The translations under genes were made by a program, and so were the position numbers. Shown here one piece after another: positions 1-7,871 of a DNA stretch of 64,000 nt. The stretch covers positions 62,001 to 126,000 of the forward strand of contig NZ_CP011312.1 of assembly GCF_000980835.1 (NCBI RefSeq), given 5' to 3'. The notes under the pieces are model-generated. The model searched no databases. It was not told where the DNA came from and saw nothing but the letters and a program-made list of their open reading frames with translations. Source of the stretch: Corynebacterium kutscheri (GTDB lineage: Bacteria > Actinomycetota > Actinomycetes > Mycobacteriales > Mycobacteriaceae). Positions within the stretch are counted from its first letter, which is position 1, and each line of letters opens with the position of its first letter.

Positions 1-774
1 AACAATGATATTGGGGTTTACTTCATTGGCAAGTTTCACTGCGGTATCACCTAGGGTATCGAGTTGATCGAAGATGACTGTTTCTACCCCATAACGACCA
101 GTAACTGCCGCGCCAACAGAATCATCGACGTAGAAAATCAAAACCCGATGGGATCGACTTGGTGTTTGTAGCTGCTGTTCAGCGCCAGCAATTGCACTGA
201 CCACGCTAGAGACTGTGATGGGAACATTAATATGCTGGCGGATACGTGCTGCAAGATTAAATTGATCCCAACCTAGATTGTCTGCTGTAACAATCCCTTC
301 CGGAGTAACCTCACCGGATGTGGACACACCCAGTGAAGAAAGTGGCCGCCCGATAATAGTGACAATAGAGTTAATTGCAGTGACCAGATGGTTAATAAAC
401 TCTGTGGGAGAGATCTTAGCGACGGTAAGATCCATCATGTGCTCGCGTATTACTTGACCGCGGGTGGTGTACGCACCAATATAAGTAGATTTTGTACCAA
501 TGGCTACACCGATTTGAACCCAGGGAGTTTGGGAAAATTCGACCGGTATGGTTGGTCTGCCTGGTCCTTGCGTAGTGGCAAGATCTGGGCGTTCCTGGAT
601 AAGTTCAGCAGTAAGTAATGCGGTAATTGCGCGGGTGATAGTTGGTTGAGATTTGTGGGAATGCTCCATTAAAAAAGCCCGAGAAACCGGCTGATGGTGA
701 CGGATAAGATGTAGACACACAGCAGCAGGTGAAGACGGACGACGGAACGCTAGCTGACCGCTGAGTTGGGACAT
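1..774 (-). CDS. ROK-family transcriptional regulator, 3' part outside window
   Basis: The minus-strand frame stays open from an ATG at 774 to the window edge (258 codons), so the C-terminus is missing. Residues about 10-75 form a winged-helix DNA-binding domain (segment SQPTITRAITALL is the likely recognition region), followed by GPGRPTIPV, the usual linker of ROK repressors. The rest is a ROK/ASKHA fold: QIGVAIGTKSTYIGAYTTRG is the phosphate-1 loop region, with LGVSTSGEVTPEGIV and LGW after it. The family contains sugar- or metabolite-responsive repressors. The corynebacterial sulfur regulator CysR is one ROK member, but I cannot tell whether this is its orthologue. It is transcribed away from the DUF885 gene at 1001. 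The family call is firm; the ligand is unknown. Confidence 0.85.
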   Translation of the reverse strand, partial: MSQLSGQLAFRRPSSPAAVCLHLIRHHQPVSRAFLMEHSHKSQPTITRAITALLTAELIQERPDLATTQGPGRPTIPVEFSQTPWVQIGVAIGTKSTYIGAYTTRGQVIREHMMDLTVAKISPTEFINHLVTAINSIVTIIGRPLSSLGVSTSGEVTPEGIVTADNLGWDQFNLAARIRQHINVPITVSSVVSAIAGAEQQLQTPSRSHRVLIFYVDDSVGAAVTGRYGVETVIFDQLDTLGDTAVKLANEVNPNIIV

Positions 775-1000
775 ATTTACTAATATAGCCCACCCAACTT
801 AAGTTTTCCCGGTTTTCTATAGATAGACCAATTTAAGCATTATTCCTGCTTCTAGGTAACGTAACAGTCCATTTGTGAAAATATGGACAATGGAACGTCG
901 AAAAGCAAGGTCTTGTTGCAATTATATTGTCAAGCAAAAGTTAGAGACGTGCTACCGGGGAAACTAGACTAATAACAAAAAGAAAGTACACTTGCCAATC

Positions 1001-2641
1001 ATGACTGACAGAACGCCTTCACTTCTCGATGCTTCGTGCGAGTCTTTCGTTATGGATCTTGCAGCCATATCACCGACTCAAGCAACTGCCTGGGGAATTG
1101 CTGGCTATGACCACGAATTACAAGATTTTAGCCCCGAATACTGGGAACGAGTTGCTGACCGCACCCGTGAAATGCTCGCTGATGTCGATGCCTTTGATGA
1201 TGGCACCGACGAATCCGATGATGATGAAGACTTCGATGAAGTAGATCTGGTCACCGCAGAAGTACTCCGTGACCGCCTATGCTTGGATCTCAGCCTGCAT
1301 CACGCCGGAGAAAACCTGCGCCAACTGAATAACATTGCCTCGCCAGTACAAGAAATCCGTGACACCTTTTTGCTCATGGATAAAAACAACCTGGCAGCCA
1401 TTGAATCCCGATTAGCTCAGGTAGAAAAAGCATTAGCTGGTTACCGGGAATCGCTTGCCGAATCGGCTAGCCATGGCAAAGTCGCAGCATCCAGACAAAT
1501 TGATGCAGTGATTGATCAGTGCATGGCGCTGACTGAAAACAACTCCATGCTTGACGATCTTGGGGTTGCTGCTGACAATACCGCTTTGTTAGCAGCGAAA
1601 AAAGCCTTTTTTGATATGGCCGAATGGCTCGGTGAACATCTTTTACCAGTGGCTACACCAGAAGATGCCGTCGGTCGCGATCGCTACGAGCGTTTCTCCC
1701 ACCTTTTTGTTGGTGATGTAGTTGACCTAGACGAAGCCTATGCGTGGGGTCTAGACCGGTTAGCAAGCATCATTGCAGAGCAAGAAACCATTGCCAGCCA
1801 GCTTTATGGACCGGAAACCTCAGTTCGCACGGCAATGAAAAAACTTAACGAGGAGCCGCGCTACCTTATCGAAGGTACTGACGCACTCAAGCGTTGGATG
1901 CAAGATACCGCTAATCAGGCAATTAGTGATCTTAATGGCACACATTTTGATATTCCAGAGCCTATGCTCACCTGTGAAGCCATGATTGATCCGGCTGGAA
2001 CCGGCGGAATTTTCTACACCCCACCTTCAGATGATTTCGCCCGTCCAGGACGTATGTGGTGGTCGGTACCCGAAGGCCAAACCACTTTCCATACTTGGCA
2101 AGAACTCACCACGGTCTACCACGAGTCTGTCCCAGGGCACCACTTGCAATGCGGTCAAGCCATTGCTGAGCGTGACGGGCTTAATATGTGGCGTCGATTA
2201 GCATGCTGGAACTCCGGCCACGGTGAAGGCTGGGCACTGTATGCTGAACAGCTTATGGCAGAACTTGGCTATCATGATGATCCCGGTACCCGCATGGGAA
2301 TGTTGGATGCACAGCGGTTAAGAGCTGCCCGAGTGGTACTTGATATCGGAGTGCACTTGGGTAAGAAAATCCCTGATGGTCAAGGAATTTGGGATGCATC
2401 CTATGCCCGGCACTTCCTTCGGGAAAATTCAGCCATGGATGAAGCTAACCTGATCTTTGAACTTGATCGTTATCTTGGTTGGCCAGGGCAGGCACCAAGT
2501 TATGCGTTAGGTCAGCGTCTTTGGCAACAATTGCGTGACGACGCACTCGAACAGGGACAAACCTTAAAAGGATTCCACTCCCGAGCACTTGCTCTAGGAT
2601 CTATCCCGATGTCGATTGTGCGCGATCAGATTCTTGACTAA
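1001..2641 (+). CDS. DUF885 family protein, putative metallopeptidase
   Basis: A 546-residue cytoplasmic protein without signal peptide or membrane segments. It carries the DUF885 signature YHESVPGHHLQ (around residue 375), an HExxxGHH-type zinc site, followed by GHGEGWALYAEQLM, which supplies the distal Glu. The family is predicted to be metal-dependent peptidases, but substrates are not established. The acidic stretch near residues 65-85 (DDGTDESDDDEDFDE) is a low-complexity insertion. I chose the ATG at 1001 because MTDRTPSLLDA resembles how homologues begin. An in-frame TTG at 992 sits closer to the AAAGAAAG ribosome-binding sequence and is a real alternative. A strong terminator follows, so it is probably monocistronic. 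Confidence 0.88.
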   Translation: MTDRTPSLLDASCESFVMDLAAISPTQATAWGIAGYDHELQDFSPEYWERVADRTREMLADVDAFDDGTDESDDDEDFDEVDLVTAEVLRDRLCLDLSLHHAGENLRQLNNIASPVQEIRDTFLLMDKNNLAAIESRLAQVEKALAGYRESLAESASHGKVAASRQIDAVIDQCMALTENNSMLDDLGVAADNTALLAAKKAFFDMAEWLGEHLLPVATPEDAVGRDRYERFSHLFVGDVVDLDEAYAWGLDRLASIIAEQETIASQLYGPETSVRTAMKKLNEEPRYLIEGTDALKRWMQDTANQAISDLNGTHFDIPEPMLTCEAMIDPAGTGGIFYTPPSDDFARPGRMWWSVPEGQTTFHTWQELTTVYHESVPGHHLQCGQAIAERDGLNMWRRLACWNSGHGEGWALYAEQLMAELGYHDDPGTRMGMLDAQRLRAARVVLDIGVHLGKKIPDGQGIWDASYARHFLRENSAMDEANLIFELDRYLGWPGQAPSYALGQRLWQQLRDDALEQGQTLKGFHSRALALGSIPMSIVRDQILD

Positions 2642-2650
2642 AAACTCCTA

Positions 2651-2704
2651 AACTCCTGGCCAGTTCCTTGCACGTAGATAGTAACAGCTGGCCAGGAGTT
2701 TTTA
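2651..2704 (+). terminator. Rho-independent terminator of the DUF885 gene
   Basis: A perfect 13-bp inverted repeat (AACTCCTGGCCAG / CTGGCCAGGAGTT) runs straight into a T-rich tail (TTTTTATT). It lies 10 bp after the DUF885 stop codon and just before the end of the convergent DUF1304 gene, so it may serve both directions. Confidence 0.85.
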
Positions 2705-2713
2705 TTGGGCTCA

Positions 2714-3067
2714 TTAACCAATGAGTAAGAAAATAAGACCGAGCAAGGGGAAAATACCCTGTTTGCTGGCCGCAGAACGTTTATCCGGAGACGTAATAAA
2801 AAGTACTAGTGCGGCGCCAAGCATACTGCCCAGACCGGCAACAATAAGGGCAGGGTGGGAAAATACTACCCCCGCTAGGGCAATAAGTGCTAGAAAAAGA
2901 TTATAAAACCCTTGGTTAAACGCCATTTCTTTGGTTTGTGCAGCAGATTCTTCGGTGGTTCCAAAAACGCTACGAGCGCGTGTTGTCCAAGCAAAAGATT
3001 CGAGATAGAAAATAAAAATATGTAGCAATGATGCTAAGACGGTAAAGATCGTGGTGATGATGGTCAT
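2714..3067 (-). CDS. DUF1304 family small membrane protein
   Basis: A 117-residue protein with four predicted membrane helices. The N-terminal pattern HIFIFYLESFAW and the central FNQGFYNLFLA are typical of DUF1304, a family of small inner-membrane proteins without a proven function. Family members often sit beside MarR-type regulators, and here a divergent marR gene starts only 19 bp away, so it is probably the regulator's target. A -10 like sequence (TAGTAT, read on the minus strand) lies 8 bp before the ATG, so the transcript may be leaderless. Confidence 0.85.
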   Translation of the reverse strand: MTIITTIFTVLASLLHIFIFYLESFAWTTRARSVFGTTEESAAQTKEMAFNQGFYNLFLALIALAGVVFSHPALIVAGLGSMLGAALVLFITSPDKRSAASKQGIFPLLGLIFLLIG

Positions 3068-3086
3068 GCTGGCTTATACTAGCTCC
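3068..3086. promoter_or_regulatory. Abutting divergent leaderless promoters of DUF1304 gene and marR
   Basis: Only 19 bp separate the two start codons (minus-strand ATG at 3067, plus-strand ATG at 3087). The sequence GGCTTATACTAGCTCC contains TATACT six bases before the plus-strand ATG and, on the opposite strand, TAGTAT eight bases before the minus-strand ATG. The same bases would serve as -10 elements in both directions, with each -35 region inside the opposite gene. No Shine-Dalgarno sequence precedes either start. Confidence 0.6.
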
Positions 3087-3509
3087 ATGCCTGAGAATCA
3101 GCCATTGAACCAGCATATATCCTTTAATTTGTACAAAGGGTCGCGTCTTCTTCAACGCATGTACCGGGCATACCTTGACCAGTGGGGCATTACCTACTTG
3201 CAGTATCTAGTGCTTATCTGCCTATGGGAACATGATGGTCAAAATATTAGTGAGCTTTCCCAAGCGTTAGATCTTGACTCGGGCACGCTATCACCAGTGC
3301 TCAAACGCATGGAAAAAGAAGAATTTGTTACCCGAAAGCATGACAGAAGTGATTTCCGGAAAATCTTTTTCTACCTCACCAATAAAGCGAAAAAATTAGA
3401 GAACCGAGCTGCCCGCATGCATGAAGAAACCACCCAGTTGATTGGTTTTGATGAAAAAGATATGAACGATCTGCAACGCATCATAGGAAAAATTCATCCA
3501 CTTAGCTAG
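3087..3509 (+). CDS. MarR/OhrR-like transcriptional regulator
   Basis: A 140-residue protein starting MPENQPLNQHISFNLYKGS. It aligns by eye along its length with OhrR-type MarR proteins: GITYLQYLVLICLWEHDG, the helix-turn-helix NISELSQALDLDSGTLSPVLKRM (described by its two halves around residues 55-77) and the wing RKHDRSDFRK. In B. subtilis OhrR the peroxide-sensing cysteine lies in the N-terminal segment LCFLLY; here that position reads ISFNLY, so the sensing Cys is replaced by Ser. A cysteine does occur later, in LVLICLWE. The start at 3087 is preferred over an upstream in-frame GTG (3051) because the latter lies inside the divergent gene and TATACT precedes 3087 at leaderless distance. 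It probably regulates the DUF1304 gene. Confidence 0.85.
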   Translation: MPENQPLNQHISFNLYKGSRLLQRMYRAYLDQWGITYLQYLVLICLWEHDGQNISELSQALDLDSGTLSPVLKRMEKEEFVTRKHDRSDFRKIFFYLTNKAKKLENRAARMHEETTQLIGFDEKDMNDLQRIIGKIHPLS

Positions 3510-3540
3510 CAGATCCAAGAAGCATAGAGAAAAATCTAGG

Positions 3541-4203
3541 CTAGTGGGCAGGATCGTTGCTCATAGCCTGGCTTAGTGCGTGAACCGGTACTTCGGGTGG
3601 AAGTTGGCTGCGCTCAAAGCGATCTTCTTGAGGGCTACGCACCACGCGTGCTGGATTACCTACCGCAATAGTATGAGCTGGGATATCTTTAGTAACCACA
3701 GATCCGGCACCGATCACCGCATAATCACCAATGCTTACCCCAGGTAGAACCGTAACTCCAGCACCTAGCCACACGCCGACACCAATATGAATAGGATGTG
3801 CTATTTCCCAACCACCATCGCGCATTTCAGTATCATCAACGGGGTGGGTGACCGTAATAAACTGACAATTTGGGCCGATCATAGCGCGATTGCTGATATG
3901 TACCGCGGCGGTATCTAAAATAGTGACCCCATAATTGATAAAAACACCCTCACCGATATAAGTATTTACACCATACTCAATGGTCATTGGCTGTTTAATG
4001 ATGCAGGAACCAGAACCTGGTGCCAGGATTTTACTTAGTAACGCCTGCTTTTCTTTTGTAGCACTAGGGCGAAGGTGGTTGTAGTCATAAACCAATTCGG
4101 CAGTGCGTGCAGTTACTTCGCTAATTTCTGGTGCGAAGGGCAGATGCCATTTTTCTTCTCGCTGATCTTGAAGAGAAGAATACGTCCATGCATTAAAGCT
4201 CAT
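3541..4203 (-). CDS. Sugar O-acetyltransferase (maltose/galactoside acetyltransferase family)
   Basis: A 220-residue left-handed beta-helix acyltransferase of the LacA/Maa type. The N-terminal Mac-like domain (about 1-60) precedes hexapeptide repeats. The catalytic-His segment is FITVTHPVDD near residue 120, followed by GVWLGAGVTVLPGVSIG, AVIGAGSVVTKDIP and the closing VGNPARVVR, all typical of acetyl-CoA-dependent O-acetyltransferases of sugars or sugar-like compounds. The acceptor cannot be told from sequence. It converges with marR. A TATACT -10 element nine bases upstream suggests an almost leaderless mRNA. Confidence 0.87.
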   Translation of the reverse strand: MSFNAWTYSSLQDQREEKWHLPFAPEISEVTARTAELVYDYNHLRPSATKEKQALLSKILAPGSGSCIIKQPMTIEYGVNTYIGEGVFINYGVTILDTAAVHISNRAMIGPNCQFITVTHPVDDTEMRDGGWEIAHPIHIGVGVWLGAGVTVLPGVSIGDYAVIGAGSVVTKDIPAHTIAVGNPARVVRSPQEDRFERSQLPPEVPVHALSQAMSNDPAH

Positions 4204-4212
4204 AGTTGTCTG

Positions 4213-4218
4213 AGTATA
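4213..4218 (-). promoter_or_regulatory. -10 element of the acetyltransferase gene
   Basis: TATACT on the minus strand lies nine bases before the ATG at 4203, and no ribosome-binding sequence is visible between them. The transcript would have only a two- or three-base leader. Confidence 0.5.
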
Positions 4219-4340
4219 GAGTGAACTTGGGTAATGGGTGGCGTTTATTTAGCATTACAACTGCTAAGTTTATCTCTGGTGATGCTGATGATTATTTCGC
4301 GGGTAGGACAGGGAAACCAACCTATCGGAATTGAGGAAAA

Positions 4341-4679
4341 ATGAGTTTATCTCTTCGAAAAATTAACAGTAATAACCTTAGGCTTTATTGCTACTTCTAT
4401 AGCCACTACGGTAACTGCAGCTGCTACCGAAATGCCTATGACCTATTTGCTAATTAATGAGAAGTTACCGAATTGGCACTAGGTCAAAGCGCAGGATTTG
4501 CTGAAGGTGAAGTCATCAAGATTCTCTTCGAAGAATCCGAAGGCCGCACTACAGAAGCTGCCGCTGATAACCATGGCTACCGTTCCAGCATAGAATTGCC
4601 TATGTGTCTCAAACGGAGAAAGGACTCATTATCTAAAAACCATAAAGGCGATCTAGAAAAGCCAAAAAGAAGCGAATAA
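4341..4679 (+). pseudogene. Decayed gene for a small secreted protein
   Basis: An ATG at 4341 opens a frame that soon stops. A neighbouring frame encodes a signal-peptide-like stretch (TVITLGFIATSIATTVTAAA), and a third frame (from about 4473) encodes a hydrophilic tail with GEVIKILFEESEGRTTEAAA and a Lys-rich end. No single frame joins them, so at least two frame changes would be needed. I read this as the remnant of a small exported-protein gene; no family is recognised. Confidence 0.35.
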
Positions 4680-4778
4680 CTTCGTTTTCAGATCCGGTGA
4701 CAATCACGCTGAAAAATACTGCAAAACAACAAGACAATACAAGCAAAACAGTGCATATAACACTAACTGGACTTCAAA

Positions 4779-5243
4779 ATGACATCGAATTCTATGCTAA
4801 GTAAAAGCTCAAATCCAAACACCGACATCTGGTGTTTTATCACCAAATTTCTCAGCGCGCACGACTCACTACCAGCAGCGAAGCGCAAGTATCAGGAAGC
4901 AGTAGAACGTGTTAGAGAGTCGTACAACGTTCTTTTAGCATCAGAACAGGCTTATATGGAAGGCAGTCCAGAGCCGCTTTTTACTCTCCTTACTGATGAA
5001 ATTGTTGGATTTGGAGACAAATTGACGGATGTGGAGAAAGAAAATTATGCCCTTTTCATTTTCACGACCATTGTTGAAGTACCAGAAGCTGAAGAAGATC
5101 AAGAAGAAGACCCGATAAGGGATGTTGCTGCAAAGCTAGAGCTCGATGCCGAAGACCCTTTTCCTTCGGTTTTTCCTAGCCGTACCCGGTCAATTTGGGT
5201 GAGTGAAAGTGGGAGAGAATCGTCTCACTGCATTAGTCAATAG
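4779..5243 (+). CDS. Hypothetical acidic protein
   Basis: A 154-residue frame with no recognised domain. The middle (about residues 30-105) looks like real protein: helical, charged, with AKRKYQEAVERVRESYNVLL and an acidic VEVPEAEEDQEEDP segment. The last 25 residues are rich in Ser and Arg and may be out of frame. No clear ribosome-binding site precedes the ATG. It follows a decayed gene, so it may itself be a remnant of the same accessory insertion. Confidence 0.4.
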   Translation: MTSNSMLSKSSNPNTDIWCFITKFLSAHDSLPAAKRKYQEAVERVRESYNVLLASEQAYMEGSPEPLFTLLTDEIVGFGDKLTDVEKENYALFIFTTIVEVPEAEEDQEEDPIRDVAAKLELDAEDPFPSVFPSRTRSIWVSESGRESSHCISQ

Positions 5244-5351
5244 AGCCGAACTCTAAAAATAACGCGAATTTTTCCAATCGTGTACTAGGGTTCTTATTAC
5301 CATGCGGGATTCGTCGTAACGCTTATCGACGAGTTATATAAGCGATGCGAC

Positions 5352-5357
5352 TATGAT
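5352..5357 (+). promoter_or_regulatory. -10 element of the S4-domain gene operon
   Basis: TATGAT ends eight bases before the ATG at 5366, the distance expected for a leaderless transcript. This favours 5366 over the ATG at 5360 as the start. Confidence 0.5.
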
Positions 5358-5365
5358 AAATGATC

Positions 5366-5659
5366 ATGCAGGAAGTAGAAGTCGCTATCCGCGATGAAAA
5401 AATCAAACTCGGCCAGTTTATTAAACTCGCCAACCTGGTAGAAACCGGTGGAGCGGCGAAAGAAGTTATCGCCGCTGGCGAGGTAAGCGTAAACGGAAAT
5501 GTGGATATGCGTCGAGGAAAAACACTCTATCCAGGTGATTTAGTTTGTATTGGTAAGAGTTGTGCGCGGGTAATTGCTGCTGATGATAGCGAGGATGACT
5601 ACTTCGATGAAGCAACCGCTGATGATGATTTTGATCCAGAAGTATGGAGGAACATGTAA
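5366..5659 (+). CDS. S4-domain RNA-binding protein (YbcJ-like)
   Basis: A 97-residue protein whose first 70 residues are an S4-like RNA-binding domain of the YbcJ/RqcP-like kind: IKLGQFIKLANLVETGGAAK, then EVSVNGNVDMRRGKTLYPGD. The C-terminus is a short acidic tail (DDSEDDYFDEATADDDFD). Proteins of this type bind structured RNA, often rRNA or tRNA, in the cytoplasm; the precise role here is unknown. It is the first gene of a tight operon with a VOC protein (adjacent ATG at 5660) and an ATL protein. The GGAGG serving the next gene lies inside its 3' end. Confidence 0.85.
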   Translation: MQEVEVAIRDEKIKLGQFIKLANLVETGGAAKEVIAAGEVSVNGNVDMRRGKTLYPGDLVCIGKSCARVIAADDSEDDYFDEATADDDFDPEVWRNM

Positions 5660-6472
5660 ATGCCCGCTTTCCAAGCCGATACTGGCATGCCTTATTGGAT
5701 CGATCTGACCAGCACTGATATTCGTAAATCGAGCCATTTCTACGCTGAACTTTTAGGCTGGGAGATCGAAGAAAAAGCCAGCGAATACCGCATCGCACGG
5801 GTTCAAGGCCTACCAGTGGCAGGGTTTGTTGCCCGCCCGGAAGCAGACAATCAACCCGATACCTGGGTTACCTATTTTCTTAGCGGCGATATTAATGCCG
5901 ACTGCACAAAAATCACCGAGCTTGGCGGGCGCGTGCTTAGCGAACCTATGAGCGTTGAGCTCGGCCATATGGCAGTAGCGGTAGATAATGCCGGTGCGCT
6001 TTTTGGTCTTATCCAACCCGCCGGTGAAGATTCTTTTATCGCTGCTGGTGAGCCTGGCACCCCAGTGTGGCATGAATTAAGTGCCACTATTAACTATGAG
6101 CAGGTTACCGAGTTTTATGCCGAACTTTTCCAATGGTCAACCGCTGAACTCGGTGAGGTATACACCACCGCGCTTATCGACGGAGCCGCCTTCGCTGGAA
6201 TCTTTGATGCCGAAGGCAATTTTCCACCACAGGTACCTAGTTTTTGGCAGTCCTATCTCGGCGTAGCTGATATTGAAACTGCGTGTGCACGTGCTGTGGA
6301 GCTAGGTGGCGAAATAATCCGTCAACCATGGGATTCGGAGTTTGGTCGTTTGTCGGTTATCGCTGACTCGACCGGTGCCACAGTTACCTTGTGTGAAGTA
6401 GATGAACCGGTACTAGAAGAAATCAGTGAATCTGATCCACTAGAAGGTATTGATCTCAGCCAGTGGTCATAA
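5660..6472 (+). CDS. Two-domain VOC (glyoxalase-like) protein
   Basis: A 270-residue protein made of two tandem vicinal-oxygen-chelate domains (about 5-125 and 130-255). Each contains the typical FYAELLGWE / FYAELFQWS segment at its start and a D..G/S..F segment near its end (VDNAGALFGLIQP; ADSTGATVTLCE). It resembles the actinobacterial 27-30 kDa antigen group (CFP30B-like). VOC proteins may be metal-dependent lyases, dioxygenases or binding proteins; no reaction can be assigned. It follows the S4 gene without a gap and precedes the ATL gene by three bases, so the three are probably co-transcribed. Confidence 0.87.
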   Translation: MPAFQADTGMPYWIDLTSTDIRKSSHFYAELLGWEIEEKASEYRIARVQGLPVAGFVARPEADNQPDTWVTYFLSGDINADCTKITELGGRVLSEPMSVELGHMAVAVDNAGALFGLIQPAGEDSFIAAGEPGTPVWHELSATINYEQVTEFYAELFQWSTAELGEVYTTALIDGAAFAGIFDAEGNFPPQVPSFWQSYLGVADIETACARAVELGGEIIRQPWDSEFGRLSVIADSTGATVTLCEVDEPVLEEISESDPLEGIDLSQWS

Positions 6473-6475
6473 CCT

Positions 6476-6820
6476 ATGACCACTCAACGAGCAGCTAAGC
6501 AGAAAAACGGTAACCTGCCAGTGGATGTAGAGCTAACGCTAGAACTAGATGATCTCACCGAAAGAGTTCTAGCACTCGTTGATGAGGTACCACATGGTAC
6601 TGCAGTTTCTTATGGCTATATCGCCCAGCAAGCCGGCTGCAGTCCACGTCAGGTTGGCCGCATTATGCGCACTCATGGGCATCTGTGTCCTTGGTGGCGA
6701 GTAGTGCGTGCTGATGGTAGCTGCGCAGTCGCAGAAAAAGCACGAGGTTATTGGGATAAAGAAAATATTGCCTATTTAGGAAACCGCGTGCAGCAGGTTA
6801 TTAGGTCACCACAGCAGTAG
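6476..6820 (+). CDS. Alkyltransferase-like protein (ATL)
   Basis: A 114-residue protein of the O6-alkylguanine-DNA alkyltransferase fold. The helix-turn-helix region reads VSYGYIAQQAGCSPRQVGRIMR, shown here only to locate the Arg finger. The active-site motif, PCHRV in true MGMT, reads PWWRVV, so the acceptor Cys is replaced by Trp. ATL proteins bind alkylated DNA without repairing it directly and hand it to nucleotide excision repair. The MGMT N-terminal domain is absent, as usual for ATLs. It is the last gene of the S4-VOC-ATL operon. Confidence 0.88.
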   Translation: MTTQRAAKQKNGNLPVDVELTLELDDLTERVLALVDEVPHGTAVSYGYIAQQAGCSPRQVGRIMRTHGHLCPWWRVVRADGSCAVAEKARGYWDKENIAYLGNRVQQVIRSPQQ

Positions 6821-6838
6821 TTTCACACAATATAAGTT

Positions 6839-7756
6839 TTAATCTGCAAGTTGGTTAAAGAATTCAGCCACATCTTTGACTCGTTTCCGTGCCTGTTCAG
6901 GAGTAGAAAGGCGGTGCTCAGAGATATATTCCACAATCTGAGCATCACTATGTGCTGTGCTTTCCACCCACGGATAGCGGCTAGCAATTTGATCATTGCT
7001 GGCATATTGCACGAGTCGGGCAGGAAGTGGCGCAGTGGTGTCAAAAGCTACCTCGCCGCGAATCGCTTCCGGGAGCATTGACAGATCAAGATGAGGAAAC
7101 GTGAGTGCTAGAGCGTCGAAAAGCGAAGCAGAAAGTACCGCTAATGCTGCTCCAGAAGAATAACCCCAGGAAAAAAGCTGGCTCGGGTTTTGTTCACGTA
7201 CCCAGTTAGCTGCTTGGTTAACCGATTCAATAACCTCGGCAAGGTTGGCTTGCGGAACCAGTGGATAATCAAGGTCAAGAATTGTGGTACCTGATAGCTC
7301 GGCAACTGCTGCTACTTCTGGTCGCCAGGCATTTTCTAGCGCTACGCCGGAGCCTTTCCACCATCCGCCTGGATGTAAAGAAATCGCCCAGTTGCCATTG
7401 GTTTGGGAGGGATGAAAGATCTGTGCGGCAAGAGTGGGATGATCTTCGACCGTGATCTGACCGGGAAAAGCCACTCCTGGCATAGCGTGATCAACAGCCG
7501 CCCCCAACATAATCATGGCCGCATGGGTAATACGATCTGGCAGCATCGCATCATAGGTATCAATAGCAACAATATCGCTGGGCTGATCAGACCACGGTGG
7601 ATTTTTTTCCGGCTGCGTGTAGTGGGCATAAATATAGGAGGCTAATTGCTCTAATTGCTGGTCACGGGGCAATTCACGGTCAATACCGCCGACTTGAAAC
7701 TCAGCACGCATGCGCTGTTCTAACTCATGTTCTTTACTATTTGTCATAGCTTCCAT
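6839..7756 (-). CDS. Alpha/beta-hydrolase fold esterase
   Basis: A 305-residue soluble hydrolase. The oxyanion segment is ISLHPGGWWKGSG (about residue 130), a variant of the HGGGW motif of hormone-sensitive-lipase-type esterases. The nucleophile elbow is WGYSSGAALAVL (GxSxG, Ser near residue 200). LDLDYPLVPQ between them also fits that family. Asp and His of the triad are not obvious, although a C-terminal STAHSDAQIVEY segment may contribute. The natural substrate is unknown. The start could also be the ATG at 7747. Confidence 0.75.
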   Translation of the reverse strand: MEAMTNSKEHELEQRMRAEFQVGGIDRELPRDQQLEQLASYIYAHYTQPEKNPPWSDQPSDIVAIDTYDAMLPDRITHAAMIMLGAAVDHAMPGVAFPGQITVEDHPTLAAQIFHPSQTNGNWAISLHPGGWWKGSGVALENAWRPEVAAVAELSGTTILDLDYPLVPQANLAEVIESVNQAANWVREQNPSQLFSWGYSSGAALAVLSASLFDALALTFPHLDLSMLPEAIRGEVAFDTTAPLPARLVQYASNDQIASRYPWVESTAHSDAQIVEYISEHRLSTPEQARKRVKDVAEFFNQLAD

Positions 7757-7811
7757 GGTACCTAAGCGGCACTATGCGTAACGACGACCTCTGCTTAGCG
7801 TGAAATCATAT

Positions 7812-7841
7812 GCATAAGGACACCCGCAGGTGCCCTTATGC
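7812..7841. terminator. Hairpin between pepO-like and hydrolase genes
   Basis: GCATAAGG..CACC pairs with GGTG..CCTTATGC around a four-base CGCA loop. It lies 31 bp beyond the minus-strand M13 peptidase gene and could end that transcript, although no long T-run follows on the minus strand. Confidence 0.5.
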
Positions 7842-7871
7842 TTTGTGTTCGAGTAGTTTATTATCTACTCA

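Noticed and set aside
605..793. 62-codon minus frame at the left edge
   Set aside because: It is a shadow of the ROK regulator, whose own frame stays open from 774 to the window edge.
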